NCBI GenBank assembly: GCA_014773175.1 | Contig: VXCM01002534.1 | Location: 89,311-153,310, forward strand | From: Lucifuga dentata | Lineage: Eukaryota; Chordata; Actinopteri; Ophidiiformes; Bythitidae | DNA: 64,000 bases | Reading direction: 5' to 3' | Program-made: the position numbers and the translations under genes | The notes under the pieces: model-generated | What the model saw: the letters and a program-made list of their open reading frames with translations, nothing else | Database searches by the model: none | Told to the model about the DNA's origin: nothing | Part shown: in pieces, positions 11,860-55,482 of the stretch | Layout of the letters: the number at the start of each line of letters is the position of its first letter | Position numbering within the stretch: position 1 is the first letter of the stretch

Positions 11860-14403
11860 ACTGGCTGCTGCAACCATTCATTCACACAATAACCTTATTT
11901 ATCCAATTAACTGATAATGAGCCGACTGATTTGGAACTGTTTACCTTGTGTATTTGCTTTTGCTTTTTGCATACACAGGCAGAGATCAGGGTCGCTCTGT
12001 GTGCTTGCATAGCTCTGTGTGTGTGTGTGCATGTGTATACGCTGTGTGTCAAAGCAGGAGTGGTTGGCGGTGACGGTGGCATTGTTTGCCCAAGGCCTTA
12101 TGCTTTCCGTATGGATGTGTGCAGCCGGCTGAGCCCTTGTCCTCCTCTCTTCTCTCTGAGCGCAGACTGAAAATGGTGAAAGACACGGAGGACTAATTGA
12201 TCCAGCTTCACTCGGCTGTTTGAGGAGAGGTAGAGGGAGAGAGAGAGAGCAAGAGAAAGAAGAAGGAATTAGGGAACCTCCTCTTAAGTAGCCCATGCTG
12301 GGTGATTAGTGGGCAGAGGTTGTTTACTAAATACCGTGGGGTGTTATTTTGTTAACACGCCACTGTTTGGATCAGGAATATGAAGCTGAAAGAGCAGGAA
12401 ATGAGCTTTAAAGAACTCTGGCGATTTTCTCCTCAATCACTAATACCCACTTGTGTTTGTTTGTAAATGGCAATATGTTTACGTTGAGTCAGATAATAAG
12501 GAAGCCACTGAGTTGTAGCTCTAAACATACATTTTAATCTCAAGGATTTTTGTATTGAAAAACGTCCTTTAGCAGAATGTAGCTTGATCACTTTGTTTTT
12601 GGCTTTTTAAATTTAAAAATCCTACTTTTTTTTTTTTTTTTTTTTTTTTTTAAGTACTGGCTGCACTGTTAATGTGACACAGGAATTTTTCGAGTTTACA
12701 TTGCTTCCCCTCCTGTGCATGGGAAAAGTTTGATTAACGTAATAGATCACTGTCTCAAAATAGAGGAAATCAGAAAAACAAGTCTGGAGCAATAATGTGA
12801 AATAACCGTTGTCATTGACCTTTCTTTCATCTTTACATTTTGAAGCCTCTGTAGTCACGGTGGCAGGCAGGGTGTGATAAAATATGTACCTTGAATCTCA
12901 TTTGATGGTCCCTCAAAGGCGAACTGGCCTTCTGGAAATCATTTTAGAGGTTGGAGAGCGCAGTATTAACAGATTTAATGTAGCTATTGGGTGAATTGCT
13001 GGAGCACAATGTCAGAATGAACCAAATGAGAGACAAATTGCACATCAACAAGCAGCACATCTGTTAATAATTCCACTTTTAATTACCAGTCAGTAGAAAA
13101 TTTTAAATTGTGTGTGAAGCAATATCTGCTTCCATAATTTGTCACGATAGATCAGGTTTTGTGTGTTGCATTTAAACATTTTGAAAAGCCCAATACTTCA
13201 GTGCAAAGAACAGCACATAGAATCTAAAATATGCCTCTGTACTCACTTAATCATTATACTTAATCATTATTAAGTTTACTAATGCAGGAATAATTTTCAT
13301 CAATCCTTTCATCAATCTCAAAAAAAGAAAAAAAAACACATTACTGTATAATTTCTTGAACACCTTTCATTTAATTTTGAGGATTAAAAAATCCAAGATG
13401 TTTAATGTTGAATTTGTTGGCAAGCCTTCATATTTTGGGCCACGTATAGAGACACAAGTGAAGTGTAGCATTTTGTAAACTGTGCCTAATTCCACTCACA
13501 TCTGTGTCCAATTGTTGTCTGCATCTACATTCTTTGCAAGTGGATTTATTTTTCCTGGGCCACCATGTGGATTCAGCTGACCAGCTTAAGTGGGGATTAG
13601 TTGTTTTAAAGTTAGATTTTAATTAAAGCGTTGTTTTTCATAAGTTGTAACTCACAACACATGACATGCGTAGTGTGTAAAATTCAACAGAAAATTAATA
13701 TTCATTAAACATGGCACATGGACTGAGGAAGGAAATTCAAAAAAGCTTCCAGGATTAATTATTTTTCAGCGTCACCTAATTTTGATTGGTTATATCTTAA
13801 ACACGGGATTGTTATAATTGAACACGTGACACACACCTTTATTATGAAGGAAGCCTGCAGCAAAGTAGAGCCGAGTCACACAGCCTGCATGCTGAGATGA
13901 TCTATGTTTAAAGCTTGGTTGTGGCTGTGTTTACCATTGGAAATGCAGGTCTTGAAATAAGTAAAGCGAAACAAAAGGGCCTGCAAACAAGCGCGAGTAA
14001 AGCGTGTTGTGGCTCTTCTTCTACTCTTTTTTCCTTTTCTCTTGATGACACTTCCAACGCTTCATCTAGCTCCGCTTTGTTCTTGTTGGCATCAAAGACC
14101 AGGCAGTTCAGGTTGAACTAAGAGGCACATCAAAGTTGCTGAATGCAGCCTTTTTTTAACAATAAATATTTAGCGGCCTAGAAGAAAGGCTTGGTTTTGC
14201 TTTTAAACCCCCTCCCCTCCTCTTCCCCCCTTTTTTCCCATCATGCTTCCTCACTCCCCCCACCTTCTCTTCACCTGGCCGTATCACCTGCTGGCAATGG
14301 CTGAAACACCAGCATGGCAATGACTATGTTGGCCCTCAGTGCTGAACAGAGAAGCCAGCCACCACACACATACACACACACACCACATCACAGCACCATA
14401 ACA

Positions 14404-14406
<3 letters not shown>

Positions 14407-14461
<55 letters not shown>
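14407..14461. repeat. (CT)n microsatellite
   Basis: Pure CT repeat of about 55 bases. The open frames through it on both strands (Ser-Leu or Arg-Glu repeats) are artefacts of the repeat. Confidence 0.95.
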
Positions 14462-14462
<1 letters not shown>

Positions 14463-15164
14463 CAACTCTGTGATCAGTGTTAACATGCTGTGTCAAAATG
14501 TGTTTTTCCTACTTCTTTATGGCTTTTAACTTCTGGTCTTTTCTTTGCCATTGACATAGTTGTATTTTTTTTTTTTTTTTTTTTTTTTTACATCCTCTCT
14601 CCATGATTTAATAGTGAGAAATTCCATGAGGAGATACGGCTCCTGTCTGTGGCTTCTGAAGCGGGAATGAGATGTAATGGTTATACTCGCTAAGATGGCT
14701 GTACCAAGCGGTGAGAGAATAGGCAAATTGCAAAGCTGAATGGCATTCATGAGACTTTGCTTTGGTGCGAAGAAGCAAAAAAAGAAGGAAAAAACCTTAA
14801 GACCATGCAGCTCAGGTTACCCTGGCTCATGTAAACAGTCGGCCATTAAAAATCATGCCAAGATTTTTGAAAAAGACTTTATGCTGTATGTTTTTTTTTT
14901 TTTTTCCCTTTTCCTGACCAGATGAATACCTTTGACCTTTTTTGGACCCTGTATTCCCGCGGTGGGCGAGAGTCAGGTCTAATATAGTGTTATAGCCATG
15001 CAAGTATATGGGCGAGATGAGACGAGCAGAGTGGGAGTGGACAGCAAAATGTAACTGTCAACTAAAGGAGAGTAATAGAGGCATTCGTAGCGTCATAGGA
15101 AACATATGTGGCTCCATATGCTCTCCATGTTCTTGTTTCCAGTCTCCTTCATTGTCTGAGATGC

Positions 15165-15279
15165 ACCACTGATCTGGGGGCCTCTGAAGTGCCCTGTATT
15201 ATATGTGTGAGTGTGTGCGTGTGTGTGTGTGTGTGTGTGTGCATTTGTACCACTGATCTGGGGGCCTCTGAAGTGCCCT
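15165..15279. repeat. 31-bp direct repeat flanking a (GT)n tract
   Basis: An identical 31-base sequence beginning ACCACTGATCTGGGGGCCTC occurs at 15165-15195 and 15249-15279. Between the copies lies a GT/GC microsatellite at about 15205-15241. Confidence 0.9.
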
Positions 15280-17896
15280 ATGCATATGTGCGTATATGAG
15301 TTATGGTTTTCTGCGTGCTGGCGAAAAAGAGGTGAGCATGAGTCTTCGCTTTGCCACAGAAAGAGGAAAGACTTACATAATGTCTGCGTGAGCGTATATA
15401 TTGTTCTCTCTCTGCCTTTCTTTCCATTATGAGCTGAGAACCAAAGGAGTTGTGTAGCTGTGTGTTGTGCCATGGCCTCAGGCTGGGGCAGGCCTGCGGG
15501 AAGCAGGCTGATGGTCATTAGGAGCTGTCAGTATGCCGGGAGGGGGAGTGCTGATAAATTTCAGATAGTGTCAATTGCAGATGAAAGATGTGCTGAAGAT
15601 GCGAGGGCCGTCACGCTCCACTCGCCTCCGCTCAACAGGTCCCGTCTTCCTCCCAGCAGCAGGCTACCTCAAGCAGCAAAGCGGGCTGGATCTCCCTCCC
15701 TCTGCTGGCTCTCAGCCCCTACTCCCCCNTGCCTACCTTCACCCCCACACCCCCACACCCCACCCCTTCCTGCTTACCTTGGCTAAGCCGCTTTGCATGT
15801 TGATTGGGGGAGGGCTAATCCAGTTTGCAGCTGTCGTAGACCAATGATGAATCACCTTTCCTTCATTTGGCGGCGCTCCCCTTGCTGAGGGAGGAGGGAG
15901 GACCTGGAGGAGGAAACGACAGTGAAGCGGGGCTGCGGCTCTGAGAGAGACAATGCGCGCCTCTGTTCCCCCTGCGAGCCCTCTCGTCCCATTCTGCTCC
16001 AGAATAACAATAATGTTTTCTCAGACAAGCGTTTTTGTGTCATGGATGGCTCTGGACTGTGACATCGAGCCACAATAACAAGGAGTGACATTGTTTCTGC
16101 TGGGGCAGGTGGAGGGAGAGTAAAGAAAGGGGCCGTGGTTTTGACAGGACTCAAAGCCATCTTGGTGCAGGTAAGGCCGAGTTGAGGCAGTGGCAGTAGC
16201 AGCATCAGAGAGATGGAGCTCTCCGCATGGCATCAGAGATCATCTCAGACCGCCTGCTAAAGACGTGTCATCCTCTCTCAGCCCTCCGTATTGTCTGGTT
16301 GGAGGTGGTGCAGGCTTTTTAGCCATCAGCTGATGAGAAGGAAGTTTGGGCAGAGGAGGAGAAAATAGGATTAGGTAGTGAGTGTGAGATGTGAAAATAG
16401 GGTTAGTTTAGTCAGAAGGATCCTTAAGTGCTTATAGTTGTATTTTTGTATGTTTGAAGGGTGTGCTATTTTTAGGGGAGAACTAAATTAATATAACGCT
16501 TGAAAAAAAAAAAGAAGGAAATTATTTAAGTGTATGCCCGGGCTTTTTTTTATTTAGTTGTTTTTTTTTAAATTATATTTTTATCTTTTCATGTGCAATG
16601 TGATACGTGAAAAATTATATTTGTTAAGTGAATAAATAAATTCGAATTTAACCGCAAAAAAAATTGAATAGATTTGCCACACTATGCTGCATAGTATCAA
16701 AATATCATAATATTATAATATCATGTTAAATACAATAAGTGTATATTATAATTTAATCTTTCTATCATAATTCTGGCTTGTTCATGCCATCTGATAGCAC
16801 TTACACTACTCAGAGTTACTTGAGCATTTATCTTTGTGGGCTTGTGCAAAAGGCCAATGTTTATCGATAGCAGAGATAGCAGAACCCTGAAATGTAATTG
16901 GAAATGGCAGCATAATGTATCAAACATTTTCTCCTAATTTCATTAACTGGCTATTGCATTGGTCACAGCAGCAAAGACAGCGTCTGGAGTTTGTGGCCGT
17001 CCTTTTCAGATCACTCGTGCCTTCTCGCCGCTCTTATTGTCTACGCTGGATCAAATCTGCAAAGGAAAAGATAGAATAATGTTTTCGGTGGCATGGTCTT
17101 CAGAATAAACACGGCAACAGTTCAGGAGCTCGCCAGAGCAAACACAGCTTCTCATCTGCCTATCGCTGAGGCATGGGCTCTTATAATCAAGCAGAGTGCT
17201 GCTCTTTTAACAGGCACATTAACCGTAGCCTCAAACCAGCAAACATCTGTTAACAGTCTGCGATACCACGCAATACAACATGTGCTTAAACCCACTTTTA
17301 CTCCAGGATACAGCAGAGTCAATTGACAGTAAACATTTTTATGATCACATCATGTAAAACACAGACTTGCATGGGGATTGTTGTGATAACAGAAATCAGA
17401 AACTGTCTCTCAAAACATTTGCTATTCATTTCCTCCCTTTTTTTTTTCTTTTTGTGTGCGCATGTGTGCAGTGTATCATATTTTACCTTGTAAGTTTCTC
17501 AGCTTTTCAGCGAGTTATAATCTGTTTTTTCCTTCAGCATTTTTGGTTTCACATAGCCATTTCATTGATTTACAATATACAACGTAGTTAGTAATACAAT
17601 TGCAGTAAATTGTGGATTTCAAATGTAGTTGTGTTGGCATATTTTTTTGTTTTACTCAAGCACCCGATCTAATAAATATTATATATCAGTGACTGACTGA
17701 AACAAAACTATGACAACAATCTTTGCAGTTACCATTTTACGTGCTTTTCTAAATCTGTACAACATGAATTATGTGCAGATTGTGTATTTATTGTTCTATA
17801 TCAAGCTGCATATCTTCCCTCCATGCAGAATGAGATGTGTAGTTTGATTTGCTTGCGTGTGTATGTGTGTGTGTCGGTTTGTCTCTCGTCAGGTCT

Positions 17897-48634
<30,738 letters not shown>

Positions 48635-50745
48635 CACTACACCACCATCCTACGCCCTGTACCGCTCCGGCATACCCTGCAACCTTTCACCTTCGCCCTC
48701 CAGCCCCATCCCACGCTCGCCGCAGACTCCACAGCCCAGAAAAAAGCCCCCTGTGCTGCCTGGCGCCTGTCTTCCACGACACAGGAAGAAAAGAAGAAGA
48801 GAAGAATGGGAAAAAAATATGAGAGAGAAAGGCCGAGCGACACGGTTAACACGCTGACATACGGTCACAATTCGTCTTAACTCTAAACTTTTATTTTCTG
48901 GAAGCGAAGGAGAGAGGTGAATTTACGGCGTTGCAGCTGCTTGCCGTGGTTACTGTGAATTGGCTGCTTTCTGAAGCTGTCAAAATGTTTTACGGTCCTC
49001 CCCCCGCCCCCGTTCATGCCGGGACTCTGTCAGGGTTCACACCTGTGAGGAGAGCAGAGCTACTGGCGGCCTCGCCTCCTCGCCTCACCTCGCCACAGAA
49101 CTCAGCTACACAACTCAGCTCCAGTCAGCCACAGGCCCACAACTACTGGTGGTGACACTTCTCATTCTTTTTGTTTCCCGTGACCCTCCCTCCTTCTGGT
49201 TCTGATCAGTCTACCTACTTTTCAGTCTCTCTTGGTCTCTCCTCAGTAATGGGACAGAAAGACAAAGACCCAGGAGTCCTGTGCTTCTTATTTATGAACG
49301 GAGACTTTGTGAGTGGCGCCGTGCCGCTGAGAAGGTACCTCGATGACGAAAGACTCGTGCCTTTTTCACGTTACAAAGTACTATTGATTTCCACCGCTGC
49401 AAGAGGAAGACGTTTATGGAAGAAAAAAAGGGGTTTTCTAATAATTTAAGAAAATTTTGAAAACTTTATTTACAATGCTGAGACAATCGTGTACAGAGGA
49501 AATCTTTTGTGTGTAAGTTTGTAATCACTGGACTATTCCTTCCTATATCATTTAGGTACACGCTCTCGAAAGGTGGCAATGCTTTTTCATCGAAGTAAAA
49601 AAACAAACAAAAAAAAGGGATCTCTTCAGACATAAGCTTGCGCGACACCTGAAAGTGTTGATGTGTTCAAATTTTGTTCAGTAAACAAATATGTAGATAA
49701 TGGAATTTTGTGATAAATCGTTTTGTCAAGACCAAAAGCATGGATGTCAAGTGTCAATGAGCTTTCTTTTTTTCTGTGATGTTTCTCCTCTAAAATTCTC
49801 CCAAAACGAAACTTCATTCACATCTTTATATAGAATAACAGGTGTCCGCTACTGCAAATCCTTCTTAGATTTATATTTCAAAAGGAAAGAGGTTTTTTTT
49901 TTTATTATTCAGGAAAGTAGTGTCCTTATGGCATTTCACCACCTTGCAGCCCTGACCCCTAATTGCGATACCATATAACTTGATAAAGGTTTCTGATGCA
50001 GCATGAATTCTGCACTCACAATTTCATGCCTCCTGAGAGCCATTTATCGACAATTTGGACAAGTCCAAGTATAAAAAAGCGAGCTTAAATAGGTTTTATT
50101 ATCTTTTATACAAGCGCTATAACAAAACTCTTGTACAGCAAGCTTAATTTTTTTTATGATGTAGTGTTTTTATTTTGACTTTGAGAATACATCGTGTCCC
50201 ACTTAGGCTGCAGTTGAAACAAAGTCCTTTTCGCAGAGCTTCTACATGACTGTGGACGGGAAAACCAAAATTAGCGTTGAGAGAAAAGCCACTAGCTTAG
50301 AGGGGTTTGCATACATACAGGACATGTGCTATCGACTGTGAATTTCTTAAAAAAAGAAACCAAGTCATTGCGTTTCTAGTTTTCTCTCCTTTGCACATGA
50401 TCACTGTTGGCCTTTACATTTCAGTCAGGATCCCTCTGTCCCCCTCTGACCACATTTGTGATCTTGCTCTTCTCGAAACAACTTCTCCCCTGCGCCGCGG
50501 GGTATCTACATATTGCTGCTAGATCAAGGTAATGGTAGGTAAATAGAGGAAATGTTTTATAGAATTCATACAGCACGCTTTTTTTATTATGTTGCAATCA
50601 TAAATGCAAACTGGAAATACTTTACACTACGTGGGCCTCATTGTGAAACGCAAAAGATTGTTGTGTCTGCAAAATATGTGTACAGATGTTTTTGACATAT
50701 TATTTGATTGTGTTTAAATTAATAAAACTGATTTGTGAACTGTTA
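48635..50745 (+). other. eya1: eya1 3' UTR
   Basis: Non-coding sequence continues without a convincing splice acceptor from the stop to the poly(A) signal at 50721. A Pumilio-type motif TGTAGATA is at 49692-49699. The sequence is largely free of recognisable transposons. The 3' end is inferred from the signal and its GU/U-rich downstream sequence; earlier or later ends cannot be excluded. Confidence 0.65.
50721..50726 (+). terminator. Candidate poly(A) signal AATAAA of eya1
   Basis: A canonical AATAAA lies about 2.1 kb after the stop. It is followed by a GT/T-rich stretch at about 50740-50765 that fits a downstream cleavage element. Further AATAAA copies at 50809 and 50821 could be alternative or cryptic signals. 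Confidence 0.6.
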
Positions 50746-52099
50746 CATGTTGATTTCCAGTTTTTAACAAAATTCAGAAGCCTACAAAATTGACACAAAC
50801 ATGTAAAAAATAAAGAAATAAATAAAACAAGCTACATTCCGTGCCGCTTTGTGTGCTAATATGAATATCTGACTCCAACGTCCTCGAACTATGTCTGACA
50901 CTGACTTTCACGTCTGAGCCTCTAATCCTACACAGGAAACAAATAGAAACTGGAGCTGGTGCGAGTCGAGACCAAACAGCCTCACATACCCACATGCTAA
51001 TCACATCTTATAAATCTGCACAAGAACTGCTGTAAAATACTTATTAGGCAAACTTATTTCACTATTGTGGAATAGCTAACTTTTGACTTTTCTGAAAAAC
51101 TCTCACATAGCCTGAAATAAACCAAAAACTCTTTGTATTCATGTGGTTTTATTTCCATAAATTCTATTATTTTTTTCCTCAGAAGTTATCAATTTTTCAT
51201 AATTCCAAAGAGACGGTAGTGTATTTTTCTACATAGTAAATTATATGCGTCATGCATTCCTAAAAAGCCACATTTCTTTAAAGCCCAACATGTGTAATAG
51301 CAGTTCCGTATCCATATAGCATATGTCTGTAGGAGCCTCCTTGCATAATTTGAAGACATCAAGCCACTCCAAACCGAAGAGAGTTGAGTTAGTTTAAATA
51401 ACACATGAAAAATATTTATGAGGCTGATTTTATGAGATGGTCAAATCTAAGAGAGTCTAGTGTGTAACACTAGCCTGGACAGGGAAAAGGGCGTCCGCCA
51501 TCCAAAACCACATCGGAGAATTAAGCATGCATGGAATTTTATTTAGAGCCGCATGACCCGTTTAATATCCAAATCAATTATGTTTTCAGATGGAGAGGGA
51601 GCGATGGCCAGGGTGAGACCAGGGTGTCCGCCAGGCTCGGTGTTGCTGGACAAAGCAGTCGGGCTCTACTGTCAAAATGAAATGACAAAATGACCCCTAA
51701 TGTGCTTTTCCCACTTCCGAACAGCTGAAAGACTGAGTAGTGTCTGAGGTCCTGATGGGCTGGAGGAGTGCACAGAATAGACGTTTGTTCTCTTTGATAT
51801 GTTTTCCCGATGTTATGCTATGAGACCTGGCTTATAAAGCAGTGACTCCAGACCCAGACACAACCAGACCTGAGCAGACATTTTCTTCAATTTGTGCGAG
51901 AAAAAGTGGGTGTTGTGGCATGTCGGCCAGCTGCTTTGGCTGCTCTCACTGAGAAAAGAAAATAGGAACTGGGGTGTCTGCTTGTCTTTGGTTTTAAAGG
52001 GAGTCAGACACAACATTTACCTGAACCACAACTGGGAGATTCATCATCCGTTTGTGTATGTAGAACCAATGGCTGCTTGGTGAATGTGTCGTGCTCGCT

Positions 52100-52460
52100 T
52101 TGTGAGATCGAGGTGTTCTCGTGCTTTAATCAGGCTTTATAGTTACTGTGTATCCTCAAGTGGCCTGATCTTCACTGAATTCCCATCAAAGCCCCTGAAA
52201 ATCAAGAGGCCATTACCTAGCGGGTCTCCGGTTGGGCATTCCTCGCCGGGACGTCCCGGCAAAGCCCCTGCCCCCCATAAAATTGTATTGCAATAATAAA
52301 CAATGCCATTGCTGATTTATGACCTTGCCCAGACAGTGATTTCATGCAGATTTCCATACTGGGGGCCCCTGACGGTGCATCACAATTGAACTAATATTGT
52401 ATTACATGCATATCAAACTCCCCCAAAAAACCCGATCTGCCACATCTCTTTTACGAGCAG
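52100..52460. promoter_or_regulatory. Candidate downstream enhancer with palindromic CpG site
   Basis: A repeat-free block with a perfect 16-bp palindrome GCCGGGACGTCCCGGC (52245-52260, four CpGs). It is followed by AT-rich motif-dense sequence (ATTGTATTGCAATAATAAAC region). It differs sharply from nearby transposon debris. Function is inferred from composition only. Confidence 0.3.
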
Positions 52461-53158
52461 GAAGCCTATTAATAGGCCTGTGTTCTCCTCTTGGTGGCTA
52501 GTGTGTCTCAAGTTAGGGGAATTTGTCTCTGTAGCAAGCAGATGTTCACAGATTGAGACAGTAAGAGGAACAGAAAGGGAGAATTAGACACAAAGCCTCC
52601 ATCCTTGGTCAATCTAAGAACCAGAACCAAATGCTGTTATGTTGTTTTAATCTGTCATTCCGTATTTTTTGGTTTTGGTGAATGGCTTTTTGTCTTGAGG
52701 CTGGATACACAAACCCGCTGTCATTGATTACAGCTCTTCATTCAGCGGTTTCACAATGAGAAAGGCATATCTTCTCCAATGTTCTTGCCTGGCAGGCAGA
52801 GAGAGTGACAAACCTGTTGTCATGCTGCGGTGGGCGCTGGTGCTAAACTAGGCCCTTTGTTTACTGTTTGTTTATTTCTCAGTTACTGGGATTTGACAGA
52901 CAGAATGGGGCAGGGACAGCTGGTAATCAGGAAGCTGTGGATGCCAGGGATCCCAGCCAGGAGTGTCAGCTCTGAGAGGCCAGCAGTCCGCAACTACGGC
53001 CTGTCCCACGCAGACGAGGCATTCCCGAGCGAGTCTAGACTGACAATGCTATTCATGTATGTTAGTGGAGATTTTGTGTTTGATTGGTCTAAAAAAGATT
53101 TGGTGGTGGGTGTTAATGGCATGGTGGCTTGTGCATTCTAGAGGTCAGCAAGGGTCTC

Positions 53159-53187
53159 ACACACACACACACACACACGCACACACA
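53159..53187. repeat. (CA)n microsatellite
   Basis: CA repeat with one CG interruption near its 3' end. Confidence 0.93.
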
Positions 53188-53636
53188 TTCATCTAGGCAC
53201 CCACGTACACATACAAGCTGAGGAAAACAGTGATTCTTTCTTTTTGCAGTGTATTTGTTTTTTTTAGGATTTCTGGAATTGATCATTGAAAAATATGTGT
53301 AATTTACCAGAAGAAATTTTTTTGACAAACCCCATACTGTTTCAATAAACATTTACAGTGGCAGCAATTGCAGAAGTCTCTCATCATGCATCTCATCCTA
53401 CAGTACACAAGCTCAGCAGTATACTTGTTGAAACGCATTCGTGATTAAAGGCTATAAAATAGAAATATATTGAATCTCATATCTGCCACAAATCCAGATG
53501 CTGCATCATTCTTTTATGCCTCTGATCATAGCATATTTTTTAAAATGAAAATAATTTTGTTTTGAAGTTGAAACAACACATACATGGAAATCAAGACTGT
53601 AAATATATGACATATGCCATGTATCTCATATACGTA

Positions 53637-54385
53637 CACTACTATGTTCAGATAAGACTTTTCTCTTGGGATTTTCCTTTCCTTTGCCTTTAAGATCAGC
53701 ATCCCGGCGTTGTCTTTTCACTGTTGCAGATGACACTGGTATTTGATGTGTACTCTTTAAGGAAGCAGCCAATTGAGGACCTAGAAGGTGTTTATTTCTC
53801 AAACTACAGACTGACTGATCCTCTTGAGCAATTGTGCATCTGTGCCTTCGTCTTCTTTTCCTGTCTTGATCAAGTTTGCCCTTTTCTCTCAATCTTCAGT
53901 TTCTTAGCAATCTGACACATAAAATAACCTTCATAAAACAACAGTAGACTGACATGTTTCCTGTTTTGTTTGTTCCATTTTTGAAAACCCAGAATTAAAC
54001 TTTAGTAATGCCAGTATCGTGCAACCCAGGTAAAGACAATTTACCTGCTTATTTGAACAAAATATTAGGTTTCAGTGTGCTAACAATTGTAAAGGTCTCT
54101 AATAATCAAGGTCTCTAATAGTCAATTAGCATTTAAACATGATTAATTAAGGTTGAGCTAAAATATTATCATTTGGACACTAGTACAATGATAAAATGAG
54201 GCTTTGCAGTTTTATGTGAATAATGATTATAAATCAGTCATTTCTAGCAATAATAGTCATTTGTAACATTACTAATGTCTTGGCTATATATTTGAATCAA
54301 TGTCTTTTTGCCTTGGTGAATAAAACTATAAATTTGTCTAAATCATGAAAATTTCTGGGTGATTCCAAACATTTGCATACTAGTG
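53637..54385 (-). mobile_element. Degenerate Tc1-like transposon, internally deleted
   Basis: It is flanked by TA on both sides. The + strand left end begins CACTACTATGTTC and the right end reads TTCCAAACATTTGCATACTA then GTG|TA, similar to fish Tc1 termini. The minus strand near the left end encodes a transposase fragment. The DDE catalytic part is absent and the ends have diverged, so it is an old, immobile copy. Confidence 0.7.
53680..53892 (-). pseudogene. Tc1-family transposase fragment (DNA-binding helix-turn-helix part)
   Basis: Reading the minus strand gives a peptide containing HLLGPQLAASLKSTHQIPVS then SATVKRQRRDADLKG. This matches the second helix-turn-helix region of Tc1-like transposases (family pattern TAPQLAASLKSTHQIPVS...TVKRRLRDAGLKG). 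The reading is soon lost on both sides and the catalytic domain is missing. It has no expected function. Confidence 0.75.
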
Positions 54386-54960
54386 TACATATATGAACGT
54401 GTTCCAAGTTTGGATACAGACATACATATTGCATTTACCTATATATGCAATACACGAGAATGTCATATATTGCATGTGTGACTGGCATATGAATGTCTGT
54501 ATTCAAAATAGGAACTTTTTCATATATGAACAGGTCTCATCATATATTGCACATATATGGAAACATACTGTACGAAACTATATATGGTAACTTTATATTC
54601 CTGGTATGTTAGTCATTGATACCGCAGACATGTTCTTTGTATAGATGACAATATCATATATCAGCTTGTATATGTGAAATATGTGGTACACATACTGTAT
54701 CTGACAGAGTACTACAGTATATCAATTGATATTTAAGACCAGTATATTTTCATTTATGTACAGCACACATATAACTTTACCACGTATGGTCTACAAATAT
54801 ATCCACATACAGTATAACCAGAAGGGCTATATAAATTAGCTTTATAAATGGCTATATACTGTATGTCACATATATGATCACCTCTCATGGGTACAATATA
54901 TAGGCATATATATGTAATGTTATACTTCCATATAGATAGCTCCTTGTATGCTACAAGTAA
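54386..54960. repeat. Degenerate CATATAT-rich patch
   Basis: Many irregularly spaced CATATAT/ATATATG and ATACTGTA-like words occur in about 570 bases directly after the Tc1 remnant. No exact unit length is visible. It may be a decayed tandem repeat or part of another element. Confidence 0.5.
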
Positions 54961-55413
54961 TTCTTCCCCAAAAGTACTGTAAATGTGCAGAGCTCAGCAG
55001 GTCCTGAAGCTGATTCCTTGAGCAAATTCAGCAAACAAAAGCTCGCTTTCAGCTCTCACCGTGGCACATAACCACTGCAAGCTGGTAGCCTGTCAGCCGT
55101 TATGAGGGTGAGCGGCGTTGCCAGGGCCGACGCTGGAACGATGCTCACACTGTCTGCCTGACCACAGTGCAGCTCCACCTGCATCTGTGGTCACACACAC
55201 ACAGGCCCTCGTATTTACTGGGCCCACCGCACCACTCCATTTGAAGGTGAGTGGCAGAGAGTTATATGGCAAGCTCAGGCCTCGTTTGGCCACCCCAAAA
55301 GTGTGAGTGTGTATGCGTGAGTGTGCACACGCATGACTACTTACCTAACTCAGAGCTACTGAGTCCCTGAGGGTTTATTTGGCTGCTGTGGCCCCTTTAG
55401 ACCTCCCTGTCTG

Positions 55414-55414
<1 letters not shown>

Positions 55415-55454
<40 letters not shown>

Positions 55455-55482
55455 NGAGAGAGAGAGAGAGAGAGAGAGAGAG
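55415..55482. repeat. Compound (GT)n(GA)n microsatellite with an N
   Basis: About 40 bases of GT, a single N at 55455, then GA repeat. Sequence continues GCATGCACAGTGTGTT. Confidence 0.95.

Larger units (their letters stand above)
10419..17892. other. eya1: Large first intron or upstream region before the coding exons
   Basis: Non-coding. Contents: (GT)n at 11566-11589 and 11809-11857, a T-run at 12627-12651, (CT)n at 14407-14461, a T-run at 14565-14589, a 31-bp direct repeat flanking (GT)n at 15165-15279, an N at 15729, and AT-rich sequence. Blocks 12870-13160 and 16920-17330 lack simple repeats and look like enhancer candidates. I looked for an extra N-terminal coding exon and found none. 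Confidence 0.55.

Noticed and set aside
15093..15518. 141-codon minus-strand open frame
   Set aside because: It runs through the (GT)n tract (Thr-His repeats) and the duplicated 31-mer, with no conserved motif.
50809..50826. AATAAA copies at 50809 and 50821 as the main poly(A) signal
   Set aside because: The copy at 50721 has the better downstream GU/U-rich sequence; the later ones lie in a plain A-rich stretch. They may still be minor sites.
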